From assembly GCA_942491555.1 (NCBI GenBank), contig CALOBN010000005.1:806001-870000 (forward strand): 64,000 nucleotides of DNA, read 5' to 3'. The DNA comes from Marinihelvus sp942491555. GTDB lineage: Bacteria; Pseudomonadota; Gammaproteobacteria; Xanthomonadales; SZUA-36. Below the pieces are notes generated by a model. It was not told the origin of the DNA, searched no databases, and was given only the letters and a program-made list of their open reading frames with translations. Below are positions 1 to 9,090 of the stretch, in pieces. Each line of letters begins with the position of its first letter. The stretch's first letter is position 1. The position numbers were made by a program, and so were the translations under genes.

Positions 1-686
1 ACATCACCACCGACCACCTGTCACCCTCCAATGCCATTCTGGCCAACAGCGCAGCCGGAGAATATCTGACCAGCATGAACGTGCCGGAGGAAGACTTTAA
101 CTCCTACGCCACGCACCGCGGCGATCACCTCACTGCGCAACGTGCGACCCTGGCCAATCCGCGTGTGCGCAATGAAATGGTGCTTGATGAGACTGGCGAG
201 GTGCAGGAAGGGTCCCTGGCGCGAGTGGAACCGGAAGGTGAAGTGTTGCGCATGTGGGAGGCCATCGAAACCTATATGCAGCGCAAGCAGCCCCTCATTA
301 TTGTGGCCGGCAAAGATTATGGCCAGGGCTCATCACGCGACTGGGCAGCCAAAGGTGTCCGTCTGGCGGGCGTGGAGGCCATCGTCGCCGAGGGGTTTGA
401 GCGCATTCACCGTACCAATTTGATTGGCATGGGCGTCTTGCCGCTGGAATTTCGCGCTGGCAATACGCGCCACAGCTTCAGGATCGACGGGACAGAAACC
501 TTTGATGTCCTCGGTGAGCCGGCGGCCGGTGCGGATCTGACCTTGCTGATGCGCCGGGCGAATGGGGAGCAGGTCGCGATACCGGTTCTATGCCGCCTGG
601 ATACCGAAGAAGAGGTCTTGATTTACTCCGCTGGCGGTGTGTTGCAGCGCTTTGCCCAGGACTTCCTGGCCAGCGCGGCGGCTTGA
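1..686 (+). CDS. acnD: AcnD-type Fe/S 2-methylcitrate dehydratase, C-terminal part (5' end outside window)
   Basis: The reading frame is open from base 3 and enters the window at the conserved ITTDHLSPSNAI segment of aconitase-family proteins, so the gene starts upstream. What is visible is the end of the catalytic core and the C-terminal swivel domain, including GKDYGQGSSRDWAAKG, whose serine-arginine segment binds substrate in aconitases. AcnD dehydrates 2-methylcitrate in the cytoplasmic methylcitrate cycle for propionyl-CoA. The family alone does not separate AcnD from AcnA. The call rests on prpF starting 5 bases after the stop, the standard acnD-prpF pairing. The upstream prpB and prpC genes would lie outside the window. 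Confidence 0.9.
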   Translation, partial: ITTDHLSPSNAILANSAAGEYLTSMNVPEEDFNSYATHRGDHLTAQRATLANPRVRNEMVLDETGEVQEGSLARVEPEGEVLRMWEAIETYMQRKQPLIIVAGKDYGQGSSRDWAAKGVRLAGVEAIVAEGFERIHRTNLIGMGVLPLEFRAGNTRHSFRIDGTETFDVLGEPAAGADLTLLMRRANGEQVAIPVLCRLDTEEEVLIYSAGGVLQRFAQDFLASAAA

Positions 687-691
687 CGAAA

Positions 692-1879
692 ATGGTACAG
701 GCTGCACAAATAGAGATTCCCGCGCTGTACATGCGGGGCGGCACCAGCAAGGGCACGTTCTTCAGTCTCCATGACCTGCCGGCGGCAGCCCGTGAACCCG
801 GGGCAGTGCGCGATGCCTTGCTGCAGCGGGTGGTCGGCAGCCCGGATCCTTACCGCAATCATATCGATGGGATGGGCGGGGCGACTTCCAGCACCAGCAA
901 GACGGTCATTCTCAGTGCCAGCGAAGACCCCGACCACGATGTAGATTATCTGTTTGGGCAGGTTTCCATTGACCAGCCTTTCGTTGACTGGAGCGGCAAT
1001 TGCGGCAACCTGTCCGCCGCGGTCGGGCCTGCAGCGATTCGTATGGGCCTGGTCAGCGCAGACCGGCTGCCCCGCGATGGTATTGCGATCGTGCGCATAC
1101 GCCAGGTGAACATTGGCAAGACCATCATTGCGCACGTTCCAATGACCGGCGGCGCACCCGCTGAAGTGGGCGATTTCGAACTGGATGGTGTGACTTTTCC
1201 AGCGGCTGAAGTCCGGCTCGATTTCATGGACCCGGCAGACAGCGGCGGCGGTTCCCTGTTTCCGACCGGAAATCTTGTCGACCAACTGGAGGTGCCCGGT
1301 GTCGGGACGTTTGCGGCGACCATGATCAACGCGGGCATTCCGACCATTTTCCTGAATGCCGCAGATATCGGCTACCAGGGAACGGAACTGCGCGAGGACA
1401 TTAATAGTGACCCGGCGGCGCTGGACCGCTTTGAAACCATCCGCGCCCACGGTGCCCTTGCTATGGGTCTGATCAAGGATCTGGCCGAAGCTCAGACACG
1501 CCAGCATACGCCCAAGGTTGCGTTTATTGCACCGCCTGACGGCTATATCGCTGCCAGCGGAAAAACGGTGGCTGCAGATGAAATCGACTTGCTTGCCAGG
1601 GCCTTATCCATGGGCTTATTGCACCATGCCATGATGGGTACGGCGGCCGTGGCGCTGGGCACAGCAGCTGCGATTCCCGGAACGCTGGTCAATCAGGCCG
1701 CCGGTGGCGGCAGCCGTGATGCGGTCCGCTTCGGACATCCGTCCGGAACACTGGAAGTGGGCGCCAGGGCCGTTGAAGTGGACGGACAGTGGCAGGTGGA
1801 GCGGGTGAGTATGAGCCGCTCTGCGCGGCGCCTGATGGCGGGTGTGGTCTGTGTGCCTGGCTCGGTGCTTGAGGTCTAG
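692..1879 (+). CDS. prpF: PrpF, 2-methylaconitate cis-trans isomerase
   Basis: This 395-residue protein begins IPALYMRGGTSKG, the signature of the PrpF family (diaminopimelate epimerase-like fold). PrpF isomerises the 2-methylaconitate released by AcnD so that it can be rehydrated to 2-methylisocitrate. The ATG at 692 is chosen because it gives the normal family length and lies 5 bases after the acnD stop; the longer in-frame extension back to 590 only overlaps acnD. The gene ends tail to tail with the next gene, and the CTAG at 1876-1879 supplies both stop codons. Confidence 0.94.
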   Translation: MVQAAQIEIPALYMRGGTSKGTFFSLHDLPAAAREPGAVRDALLQRVVGSPDPYRNHIDGMGGATSSTSKTVILSASEDPDHDVDYLFGQVSIDQPFVDWSGNCGNLSAAVGPAAIRMGLVSADRLPRDGIAIVRIRQVNIGKTIIAHVPMTGGAPAEVGDFELDGVTFPAAEVRLDFMDPADSGGGSLFPTGNLVDQLEVPGVGTFAATMINAGIPTIFLNAADIGYQGTELREDINSDPAALDRFETIRAHGALAMGLIKDLAEAQTRQHTPKVAFIAPPDGYIAASGKTVAADEIDLLARALSMGLLHHAMMGTAAVALGTAAAIPGTLVNQAAGGGSRDAVRFGHPSGTLEVGARAVEVDGQWQVERVSMSRSARRLMAGVVCVPGSVLEV

Positions 1880-3162
1880 ACTCTTTTCTCCTGCGCTTCT
1901 TCTTGCTGCTTCTCGAGTTCCTCTTCATGCAAAGCTTCCATCTCTTCCTCGAAGACGACTGAAACGGTGCCTGCCGCGGTCAGCGATTCGTTGAAATCCT
2001 GATGAGAAGCCTTATCGATGGGCTCCCGCGTGCGCAGGCGCCACAGCGTATACAGCATCAACGTCATAAAACTGACGGCCATGATCAAGAACAGTCCTGA
2101 GGCGCCCAGGCCACCCGTGAGCAGGGGCGCCAGTACAGGGCCGGTAATGGCCCCGACACCATAGAGCAACAGAAGGCCGGCAGAAATCTGCACAAACTCG
2201 CCAGGTCCGGCCAGGTCGTTGGCGTGCGCCACGGAGATTGAGTAGGTCGGGAAAGCCATTGCGCCCCAGGCCACGCCCAGGGCCAGCAGGGCAGTCGTGG
2301 ATAACTGGGGTGCCAGCAGCCAGATGGCCAGGGAGACCAACGAACCCATACCTGCCACAAAAACAATGACCCAGCGCCGGTCGGTGCGATCCGACCACCA
2401 GCCCAGGGGCCATTGGCTGATCGCACCGCCAACCAGGGCGCTGGTCATAAAGCTGGCCGTCATATTAGGGTCATCGGAATACGCGGCAATAAAGACCGCG
2501 GCCAGTGACCAGAAGATACCGTTATTGAGTCCTGATACCAGGGTGCCAAAAATGCCGACTGGTGAGTTGTGCAGTAGCTTGCGGAAGTCAATGCGAACTT
2601 TTTCTACCGGCTGCGGGGATTGTTGAATCGACAAAACCACGGGCACGGCTGCCAGTGATATGAGCACGGATATGAGTGCAAACAGCTGCAGTTCGCGTGG
2701 GTCTTCGAGCAGCATCATCTGCTGCCCGACGCCCAGTACCGTCATGTTGATCAGGATGTAGGCGGAAAATATTTTACCGCGATTCTCGTTGGTGGCGCTC
2801 TCGTTCAGCCAGCTCTCAATCACCACGTAGAGCACGGCGAAACAAAAGCCGGTCAGCATGCGCAGCGCTATCCAGCTGCCCAGGTTGACCCACAGGCCAT
2901 GCAGCAGCGGCGTTGCCGAGGCCAGGGCGGTCATGCCGGCAAAAACCCGCACATGGCCGGCGCGCTGAATGAGGGCAACCCCCTGCCAGCTGCCCAGGGT
3001 GAAACCAATAAAGTAGGCGCTGCCGATGAGACCCACGGCCAGGGCGCTGAAGTTTTCAAGAGTGGCCCGCACCGGCAGGAGCACGCCCTGCAGGCCCTGG
3101 CCGGCAAGCAGAATCGCCGTACCCAGCAATAGCATGGCGACGGGCGCCAGACTTCTTATCAA
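1876..3162 (-). CDS. MFS transporter, YcaD-like
   Basis: The protein is very hydrophobic with about 12 predicted membrane helices and ends in a glutamate-rich cytoplasmic tail. It resembles the YcaD-type branch of the major facilitator superfamily, with GWWSDRTDRRWV at the central conserved loop between helices 8 and 9. The substrate cannot be told from sequence. The start is uncertain: a TTG at 3180 opens the frame, but a GGAG at about 3173-3170 is placed to serve a TTG at 3162 (M-I-R-S-L-A-P), which I prefer. It shares its last 4 bases with convergent prpF, and no terminator separates the two. Confidence 0.8.
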   Translation of the reverse strand: MIRSLAPVAMLLLGTAILLAGQGLQGVLLPVRATLENFSALAVGLIGSAYFIGFTLGSWQGVALIQRAGHVRVFAGMTALASATPLLHGLWVNLGSWIALRMLTGFCFAVLYVVIESWLNESATNENRGKIFSAYILINMTVLGVGQQMMLLEDPRELQLFALISVLISLAAVPVVLSIQQSPQPVEKVRIDFRKLLHNSPVGIFGTLVSGLNNGIFWSLAAVFIAAYSDDPNMTASFMTSALVGGAISQWPLGWWSDRTDRRWVIVFVAGMGSLVSLAIWLLAPQLSTTALLALGVAWGAMAFPTYSISVAHANDLAGPGEFVQISAGLLLLYGVGAITGPVLAPLLTGGLGASGLFLIMAVSFMTLMLYTLWRLRTREPIDKASHQDFNESLTAAGTVSVVFEEEMEALHEEELEKQQEEAQEKRV

Positions 3163-3202
3163 GGTACGGTTCTCCTGCAACTAGCCCGCTGGGCTGATGG
3201 GG

Positions 3203-3631
3203 TCAGGCAATCTTGACCACTTCGATGTCGAAGTTTAACGCTTTACCGGCCAGGGGGTGGTTGGCATCTACAACGATCGCCTCGTCTGTCACTTCGGTAA
3301 CCGTCAGGCGCATCTCCTGACCTTCCGGGTTGCGCGCACTCAGGGCCTGGCCGACTTCCGGCTCCATATCGGCAGGCAAAGCCGTTTTCGGTACTTCCTG
3401 CACCATGTTTGCCTGGTGTTCGCCGTACGCATGTTCCGGCGGAATATTGACTTTTTTGCTCTCGCCAACGGCCATGCCTTCAACGGCCTGATCGAAACCC
3501 GGGATCACCTGGCCGCCGCCAACAGTAAATTCCAGCGGCTCGCGGCCGGCGGAAGAGTCGAATTCGGTGCCGTCATCCAGAGTACCTGTGTAGTGAATCT
3601 GTACGGTATCGCCTGCTTTAACCTGGCTCAT
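3203..3631 (-). CDS. FKBP-type peptidyl-prolyl cis-trans isomerase, SlyD/SlpA-like
   Basis: A 142-residue cytoplasmic protein. The N-terminal FKBP part (VQIHYTGTLDDGTEFDSS) is interrupted by an insert-in-flap chaperone domain and closes with the family motif VDANHPLAGKALNFDIEVV. It isomerises prolyl bonds and probably acts as a folding chaperone. It lacks the His/Cys-rich metal-binding tail of E. coli SlyD, so SlpA/FkpB-like is as good a name. The ATG at 3631 is preferred over an in-frame start at 3688 because a GGAG lies 7 bases before it and the added residues match nothing in the family. It is transcribed away from pntA. Confidence 0.9.
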   Translation of the reverse strand: MSQVKAGDTVQIHYTGTLDDGTEFDSSAGREPLEFTVGGGQVIPGFDQAVEGMAVGESKKVNIPPEHAYGEHQANMVQEVPKTALPADMEPEVGQALSARNPEGQEMRLTVTEVTDEAIVVDANHPLAGKALNFDIEVVKIA

Positions 3632-3784
3632 AATCATCTCCATCAGTGAGTTGGACTCGCCATTACGCAACGCCTGATGCGTGAACATGAGTCCACCGGA
3701 TCAGCAGGGTGTTCGTGATGAGGGAGTCGTAAAGTAAAAGTTACCGGTATAGCCTAGCAGAGCTGGATAATGGTTTCGACCCGT

Positions 3785-3914
3785 GACCGTCCGAAATGGC
3801 TGTCTTTAAAGAACGGTCTGTCTCTTGTCATGACCATTCAAGTTTCACCCTGATCGGGGTATGCTCTTTGGCCGGGACGGTCAAATCGGCATGCGTGTCT
3901 GCCAGACACCGTCC
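3785..3914. promoter_or_regulatory. Recurring 8-base motif upstream of pntA
   Basis: The 365-base gap between the FKBP start and pntA holds no gene I can support. It contains GACCGTCC at 3785-3792, its exact reverse complement GGACGGTC at 3875-3882, and the one-base variant CACCGTCC at 3907-3914. A related AACGGTC lies at 3812-3818. The clustering suggests binding sites for a regulator of pntAB or of the divergent FKBP gene. No family is recognised and chance is possible. Confidence 0.25.
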
Positions 3915-3996
3915 AGAATGAGAATGAAACGAGATTCACACCGGAAATGCCCTGCTCTGAGTGGGTCTGAACCGGTAATTACAGGCGGAGAACAGA

Positions 3997-5532
3997 ATGA
4001 AGATCGGTGTGCCGAAGGAAATTCATGCGGGTGAGAAACGCGTCGCGACCACCCCGGAGGTCGCGCAGCAGCTTCAAAAGCTTGGTTTCGATGTGTCTGT
4101 TGAAACAGGTGCGGGCGCCGCTGCCAACTTCACTGATGAGGCTTATGAGGCAGCGGGTTGTTCTATTGCGACCTCGGCCGACGATCTGTGGAATGGAGCG
4201 GACATTGTTCTGAAAGTGCGCGGACCCGAATCCGGAGAGACAGCGCACCTGGGTCCGGACAAAACCCTGATCAGCTTTATCTGGCCCGCGCAGAACCCTG
4301 AGCTGCTTGCACAGCTGACCCGGAGCGGTGCGACCGTTATGGCCATGGACTCGGTGCCGCGAATTTCCCGTGCCCAGAAGATGGACGCGCTCAGCTCGAT
4401 GGCCAATATTGGTGGCTACCGCGCCATTGTTGAGGCATCACAGCATTTTGGACGGTTTTTCACCGGCCAGATTACGGCTGCGGGTAAAGTGCCACCGGCC
4501 AAGGTTCTGGTAATTGGCGCCGGCGTGGCCGGTCTTGCAGCCATTGGCGCCGCTAACAGTATGGGCGCGATCGTGCGCTCCTTTGACACACGTCCGGAAG
4601 TTAAAGAACAGGTCGAGTCGATGGGGGCGGAGTTCCTCATGCTCGACTTTGATGACGAGGATGGATCTGGTGAAGGCGGTTATGCCAAGACCATGTCCGA
4701 TGAATTCATCAAGGCGGAGATGGCCCTGTTTGCGGACCAGGCCGAAGAAGTGGACATCATTGTCACCACGGCACTGATCCCCGGCAAGCCGGCACCCAAG
4801 CTGATTACCGCCGACATGGTGGCCGCCATGAAACCTGGCAGTGTCATTGTCGACCTGGCTGCAGAGCAGGGTGGCAACTGCGAACTCACGGAAAAAGACC
4901 AGGTGGTCGTCAAGCATGGTGTGACCATCATCGGCTATACCGACCTGCCCAGCCGTCTTGCGGCTCAGTCCAGCCAGCTTTACGGAACCAACCTGCGCCA
5001 TTTGCTGACCGATCTTACGCCTGAGAAGGATGGCCAGATTGTGGTCGACATGGATGATGAAGTAATCCGTGGTGCGACCATTTGCAAAGACGGGGAGACC
5101 ACGTGGCCGCCACCGGCCCCGAAACTCTCCGCCGCACCGCCCAAGGCCGCCAAGCCGGCGCCGGCGCCAAAGGCCGAGGAAAAACCCAGGTCGTTCACCG
5201 GTACGGCCATTGGCATGGTGGTGGCGGGTGTTCTGCTACTGGCGCTTGGTTCGGTCGCCCCGCCCGAGTTTATGGGCCACTTCACCGTCTTTGTGCTGGC
5301 CTGTTTTGTCGGCTACATGGTTATCTGGAATGTTTCGCCTTCCCTGCATACACCGCTGATGAGCGTCACCAATGCGATTTCCAGCATTATCGTGATTGGT
5401 GCTTTGCTGCAGATTTCATCCTCAAACGATCTGATTATGTGGATCGCAACGGGCACGGTGCTGATCACCGCCATCAACATTGTGGGTGGCTTCGCGGTGA
5501 CGCGTCGCATGCTCGAAATGTTCCGCAAGTGA
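3997..5532 (+). CDS. pntA: NAD(P) transhydrogenase alpha subunit
   Basis: The 511 residues match E. coli PntA in length and layout. Residues 1 to about 370 form the cytosolic NAD(H)-binding domain I, starting MKIGVPKEIHAGEKRVATTPE and carrying VLVIGAGVAGLAAIGAA. A Pro/Ala/Lys linker (about 370-398) leads to four membrane helices of domain II. With PntB it couples hydride transfer from NADH to NADP+ to proton entry at the inner membrane, supplying NADPH. A GGAG lies 7 bases before the ATG. pntB follows after 10 bases. Confidence 0.97.
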   Translation: MKIGVPKEIHAGEKRVATTPEVAQQLQKLGFDVSVETGAGAAANFTDEAYEAAGCSIATSADDLWNGADIVLKVRGPESGETAHLGPDKTLISFIWPAQNPELLAQLTRSGATVMAMDSVPRISRAQKMDALSSMANIGGYRAIVEASQHFGRFFTGQITAAGKVPPAKVLVIGAGVAGLAAIGAANSMGAIVRSFDTRPEVKEQVESMGAEFLMLDFDDEDGSGEGGYAKTMSDEFIKAEMALFADQAEEVDIIVTTALIPGKPAPKLITADMVAAMKPGSVIVDLAAEQGGNCELTEKDQVVVKHGVTIIGYTDLPSRLAAQSSQLYGTNLRHLLTDLTPEKDGQIVVDMDDEVIRGATICKDGETTWPPPAPKLSAAPPKAAKPAPAPKAEEKPRSFTGTAIGMVVAGVLLLALGSVAPPEFMGHFTVFVLACFVGYMVIWNVSPSLHTPLMSVTNAISSIIVIGALLQISSSNDLIMWIATGTVLITAINIVGGFAVTRRMLEMFRK

Positions 5533-5542
5533 GGCTGGATAA

Positions 5543-6949
5543 ATGACGATGAGCGCAAATATGCTTCCCATGGCCTATGTGCTGGCCACGATTCTTTTCA
5601 TTCTCGCCCTGGGCGGACTGTCCAATCAGGAGACCGCCCGGCGCGGTAACTGGTACGGCATTATTGGTATGTCTATCGCCCTGGTCGCCACGGTGTTGTG
5701 GAGTGTGACGGCGAACCACATGTTGCTGGGTGGCGCACTGGTGCTGGGCGGCGTGATTGGCCTGATCGCTGCGCAGCGCGTGCAGATGACCCAGATGCCT
5801 GAGCTGGTCGCCATATTGCACAGCCTGGTTGGCCTGGCTGCAGTCGCGGTCGGCTATGCCAGCTTCCTTGGCCATACCGGTGGCTATGACGGCGCCATGA
5901 AAACCATTCATGACATCGAAACCTACATCGGTATTTTGATTGGTGCTGTGACCTTTGCCGGCTCGGTGATCGCCTTTGGCAAGCTGTCGGGACGTATCGG
6001 TGGTAAGCCACTGACACTGCCGGCACGACACTGGCTGAACCTGGCGTTGCTGCTGGCGGCGATCTGGTTTGGCTATGCCTTCGTGCAGGAGTCGGCGGCG
6101 GGTGGTGGCCTACAGCCGCTGGTGATCATGACCGTCATTGCGCTGCTGTTCGGACTGCACATGGTGCTGGCCATTGGTGGCGCGGATATGCCGGTGGTTG
6201 TGTCCATGCTTAACAGTTATTCGGGCTGGGCAGCCTCGGCCATCGGTTTCATGCTCGGCAACGACCTTTTGATCGTGACCGGTGCGCTGGTGGGTTCCTC
6301 AGGGGCGATTCTGAGCTACATCATGTGCCGCGCCATGAACCGAAAATTCCTGAGTGTGATTGCGGGCGGATTTGGTACCGGGGGCGGCACCACGGCTGCG
6401 GCTTCAGGCGGTGGTGAGGAGCAGGGTGAGATCGTATCCATTGACCCGGATGAAACCGCGGAGCTGTTGCTCGATGCCAAGGAAGTCATGATCATTCCGG
6501 GCTATGGAATGGCTGTGGCCCAGGCCCAGCACGTGGTTTTTGAAATCACCAAGAAACTGCGCGAGAAGGGTGTCAATGTCCGCTTCGGTATTCACCCCGT
6601 TGCCGGACGTATGCCCGGACACATGAATGTCCTGCTGGCCGAGGCCAAAGTGCCTTATGACATCGTCTATGAAATGGACGAGATCAACGATGATTTCCCC
6701 GATGTAGACGTGTCGGTGGTGATTGGCGCGAACGACATCGTCAACCCCTCCGCCATGGAAGAGCCGGACAGCCCGATTGCCGGCATGCCGGTCCTGGAAT
6801 GTTGGAATGGCAAGACTTCCATTGTTCTGAAACGCAGCATGGCAACCGGTTACGCCGGTGTGCAGAACCCGCTGTTCTTCAAGGACAATACGCGCATGTT
6901 GTTTGGTGACGCGAAGGATACCCTCGACGCCGTCAATAAGGCGCTGTAG
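5543..6949 (+). CDS. pntB: NAD(P) transhydrogenase beta subunit
   Basis: The first 265 or so residues are a bundle of about nine membrane helices that forms the proton channel with PntA. Residues from about 290 onward are the NADP(H)-binding domain III, with the fingerprint IIPGYGMAVAQAQH and the downstream FGIHPVAGRMPGHMNVLLAE. The length (468) is normal. A second ATG two codons in (5549) is an equally possible start. The gene is cotranscribed with pntA and followed by a strong intrinsic terminator. Confidence 0.97.
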   Translation: MTMSANMLPMAYVLATILFILALGGLSNQETARRGNWYGIIGMSIALVATVLWSVTANHMLLGGALVLGGVIGLIAAQRVQMTQMPELVAILHSLVGLAAVAVGYASFLGHTGGYDGAMKTIHDIETYIGILIGAVTFAGSVIAFGKLSGRIGGKPLTLPARHWLNLALLLAAIWFGYAFVQESAAGGGLQPLVIMTVIALLFGLHMVLAIGGADMPVVVSMLNSYSGWAASAIGFMLGNDLLIVTGALVGSSGAILSYIMCRAMNRKFLSVIAGGFGTGGGTTAAASGGGEEQGEIVSIDPDETAELLLDAKEVMIIPGYGMAVAQAQHVVFEITKKLREKGVNVRFGIHPVAGRMPGHMNVLLAEAKVPYDIVYEMDEINDDFPDVDVSVVIGANDIVNPSAMEEPDSPIAGMPVLECWNGKTSIVLKRSMATGYAGVQNPLFFKDNTRMLFGDAKDTLDAVNKAL

Positions 6950-6991
6950 AGGGCCGCCTGTGGCGGTTACTGCCAGGCTGGCAGGAGTGAA

Positions 6992-7021
6992 AAAAGGCCG
7001 GTTCAGTCGAACCGGCCTTTT
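6992..7021 (+). terminator. Intrinsic terminator of pntAB
   Basis: A perfect 13-base-pair stem (arms 6992-7004 and 7009-7021, core GGCCGGTTC/GAACCGGCC) with loop AGTC is flanked by A and T runs, giving a U-tract after the hairpin on the + strand. It lies 43 bases after the pntB stop. Confidence 0.9.
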
Positions 7022-7114
7022 CCTTGTGGGCAATAGGAGGCCCGCGACGCAAAACAAGCCAGCCCTGTCGGGCTGGGTTACGGGGTGGTATAACCGCCAC
7101 AGGAGGGCTTAACC

Positions 7115-7561
7115 ATGAATTATTCAATGGCCATTGGGCTTGCCGCCCTGGGTGGCATGCTTTTACCAATCCAGTTTCTGATTAACGCACGCCTGAGCCA
7201 GGGCTTTGAAAGTGCCCTGTGGGCAACGACGATCTCTTTCGTGGTCGGCACAGTCGGCCTGCTCGTGTGGATCGCCGCCCGTGGCCAGCTGGGCGCAGCC
7301 AACTGGGCAGGCGCCCTTGCCTTACCCTGGTGGGCATGGGTGGGCGGCCTGATGGGTGCGGTCTACGTCAGCCTGACCATCATTACCGTTCCGGTGGTGG
7401 GCCCCACCGCCCTGGTGGTCCTGCTGATCCTCGGCCAGATGGTCGCAGGCACCGCCCTCGATCACTTCGGCATCCTCACCGAGGCAGATCCAATCTCCCT
7501 GCAAAAATTACTTGGTCTGACGTTGGTGTTTGCTGGCACCTGGCTGGTGGTCAAAGCCTGA
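7115..7561 (+). CDS. YdcZ-like (DUF606) DMT-superfamily membrane protein
   Basis: This 148-residue protein is almost entirely membrane helices (about five) and has the DUF606/YdcZ pattern: an N-terminal LPIQFLINARLS and a C-terminal DHFGILTEADPISLQKLLG. DUF606 belongs to the drug/metabolite transporter superfamily. The substrate is unknown, and such half-size members are thought to work as dimers. An AGGAGGG lies 8 bases before the ATG. The gene follows the pntAB terminator, so it probably has its own promoter. Confidence 0.85.
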   Translation: MNYSMAIGLAALGGMLLPIQFLINARLSQGFESALWATTISFVVGTVGLLVWIAARGQLGAANWAGALALPWWAWVGGLMGAVYVSLTIITVPVVGPTALVVLLILGQMVAGTALDHFGILTEADPISLQKLLGLTLVFAGTWLVVKA

Positions 7562-7716
7562 CCGGGCTGGTCGCTGGTGAGTGAGGGCAGCCGAAGGCCT
7601 CAAGCCCGGCCGGTCAGAACCCAACACCCCACCACAACCGCCAACGAAACTGAGAAATCACTATCTACATACCAGGCGTAAGAGTGAACAAATGTTTCGT
7701 TGGATATGAAATGCAA

Positions 7717-7740
7717 GAAGCCCGGCAATAGCCGGGCTTC
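7717..7740 (-). terminator. Probable terminator of sodB
   Basis: A perfect 10-base-pair hairpin (GAAGCCCGGC at 7717-7726, loop AATA, GCCGGGCTTC at 7731-7740) sits just beyond the sodB stop. On the minus strand it is followed only by a short T-rich stretch. The rest of the 203-base gap to the YdcZ-like gene has no other clear feature. Confidence 0.75.
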
Positions 7741-7764
7741 CCTTGGGTCTTAAAACGCTGTCGA

Positions 7765-8343
7765 TCAGTCGTAATTGGCGGCGACAAAGTCCCAGTTGAT
7801 GATATTCCAGATGTCAGCCAGGTATTTCGGCCGGGCATTGCGGAAATCGATGTAATAAGCATGTTCCCAGACATCAACCGTGAGCAGCGGCTGGTGGCCG
7901 TCGGTCATCGGGTTGCCTGCATCATCGGTGTTGACGATTTCCAGACCACCGGCCGGGTTTTTCACCAGCCAGGTCCAGCCGGAGCCGAAATTGCCGATAC
8001 CGGCCTTGATGAAGGCTTCCTTGAAGGCCTCGAAAGAACCGAAGGTCTCGGTGATTGCATCACCCAGCGCGCCGGCGGGTTCACCGCCACCCTGGGGGCT
8101 CAGGCCGTTCCAGTAGAAAGTGTGGTTCCAGACCTGGGCGGCGTTGTTGAAAATGCCACCGCTGGATTTGGCGATGATATCTTCGAGGCTGGCACCCTCA
8201 AATTCGGTGCCGGGAACCATATTGTTCAGGTTGGTGACATAAGCCTGATGATGTTTGCCGTAATGGTAATCAATGGTTTCCGCGGAAATCACCGGCTCCA
8301 GGGCATCTTTGGCATAGGGCAGGGCAGGCAGTTCATAAGTCAT
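7765..8343 (-). CDS. sodB: Superoxide dismutase, iron type
   Basis: The 192-residue protein keeps all four metal ligands at canonical positions: H27 (YHYGKHH), H74 (VWNHTFYW), D157 and H161 (VDVWEHAYY). The glutamine in NNAAQVW (residue 70), in the N-terminal half, is the usual mark of iron rather than manganese enzymes, though cambialistic use cannot be excluded. It converts superoxide to peroxide and oxygen in the cytoplasm; no signal peptide is visible. It lies 104 bases after the carbonic anhydrase gene on the same strand. Confidence 0.97.
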   Translation of the reverse strand: MTYELPALPYAKDALEPVISAETIDYHYGKHHQAYVTNLNNMVPGTEFEGASLEDIIAKSSGGIFNNAAQVWNHTFYWNGLSPQGGGEPAGALGDAITETFGSFEAFKEAFIKAGIGNFGSGWTWLVKNPAGGLEIVNTDDAGNPMTDGHQPLLTVDVWEHAYYIDFRNARPKYLADIWNIINWDFVAANYD

Positions 8344-8447
8344 TGGACATCGATCTCCGGTGGTCGTTGTAAGAAAATGTGTGGTTACAGAAAACTGTCT
8401 TCAACGTTAAAACATGGGGACGCTGACGCCGCGTTTAAAGACTTGGC

Positions 8448-9011
8448 TCAGGGGTCGCCGGGCGCTTCACTGCTCTTAACAGCCTCGTCGCGGTAAACCG
8501 CTGCCAGGTCTACATAACGTTGCGCGGTGTATTTGAAGAAGCCGTATTCCTCGTCTGTCAGGGCCCGGACTGGTCGCGCTGGTCGACCCACGTAAAGCGT
8601 CCCGCTCTCCAGGGTCTTGCCCGGCGGCACAAGGCTGCCGGCACCGATGATCACTTCATCCCCGACGGTTGCCCCGTCCATCACCATGGCGCCCATGCCA
8701 AGCAATATACGATTACCCAGCGTGCAGCCATGCAGGGTTACCTGGTGACCGATGGTCACTTCATCGCCGATGGTTAAGGCATATCCACCGGGGCTGAACG
8801 GCCCGTCATGGGTCACGTGCAGAACGGAGCCGTCCTGCACGGAGGTTCTGTGGCCAATTCGGATGCGATGAACATCACCACGGATGACAGTCATGGGCCA
8901 CACGGAGCTCTCGTCGCCGATCACCACATCACCAATCACGCAGGCCTGCGGGTCGATCCAGCACCGTTGACCGATCACCGGCAGCCGCTTGTTAAACGCG
9001 CGTATGTTCAT
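8448..9011 (-). CDS. Gamma-class carbonic anhydrase-like protein (YrdA type)
   Basis: The 187-residue sequence shows the hexapeptide-repeat pattern of a left-handed beta helix. The histidines expected to bind metal are present: H68 in HVTH, and H89 and H94 spaced five apart in GHQVTLHGC, as in the Cam/CaiE/YrdA family. Its C-terminal helix ends in an acidic tail. Many YrdA-type members have weak or unproven carbonic anhydrase activity, so the reaction is inferred. A hairpin separates it from the upstream receptor gene. Confidence 0.88.
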   Translation of the reverse strand: MNIRAFNKRLPVIGQRCWIDPQACVIGDVVIGDESSVWPMTVIRGDVHRIRIGHRTSVQDGSVLHVTHDGPFSPGGYALTIGDEVTIGHQVTLHGCTLGNRILLGMGAMVMDGATVGDEVIIGAGSLVPPGKTLESGTLYVGRPARPVRALTDEEYGFFKYTAQRYVDLAAVYRDEAVKSSEAPGDP

Positions 9012-9030
9012 GCGCTCAGCATAACTTCAA

Positions 9031-9064
9031 CCAGGGCCTTTCCCATAGCGTGAAAAGGCCCTGG
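9031..9064 (-). terminator. Hairpin after the ZnuD-like receptor gene
   Basis: Arms CCAGGGCCTTT (9031-9041) and AAAGGCCCTGG (9054-9064) form a perfect 11-base-pair stem with a 12-base loop, 26 bases past the receptor stop and 20 bases before the carbonic anhydrase start. The T-tract on the minus strand is weak. It may be a terminator with partial read-through. Confidence 0.65.
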
Positions 9065-9090
9065 CGATCCATCAGGCAACATTCATCCAC

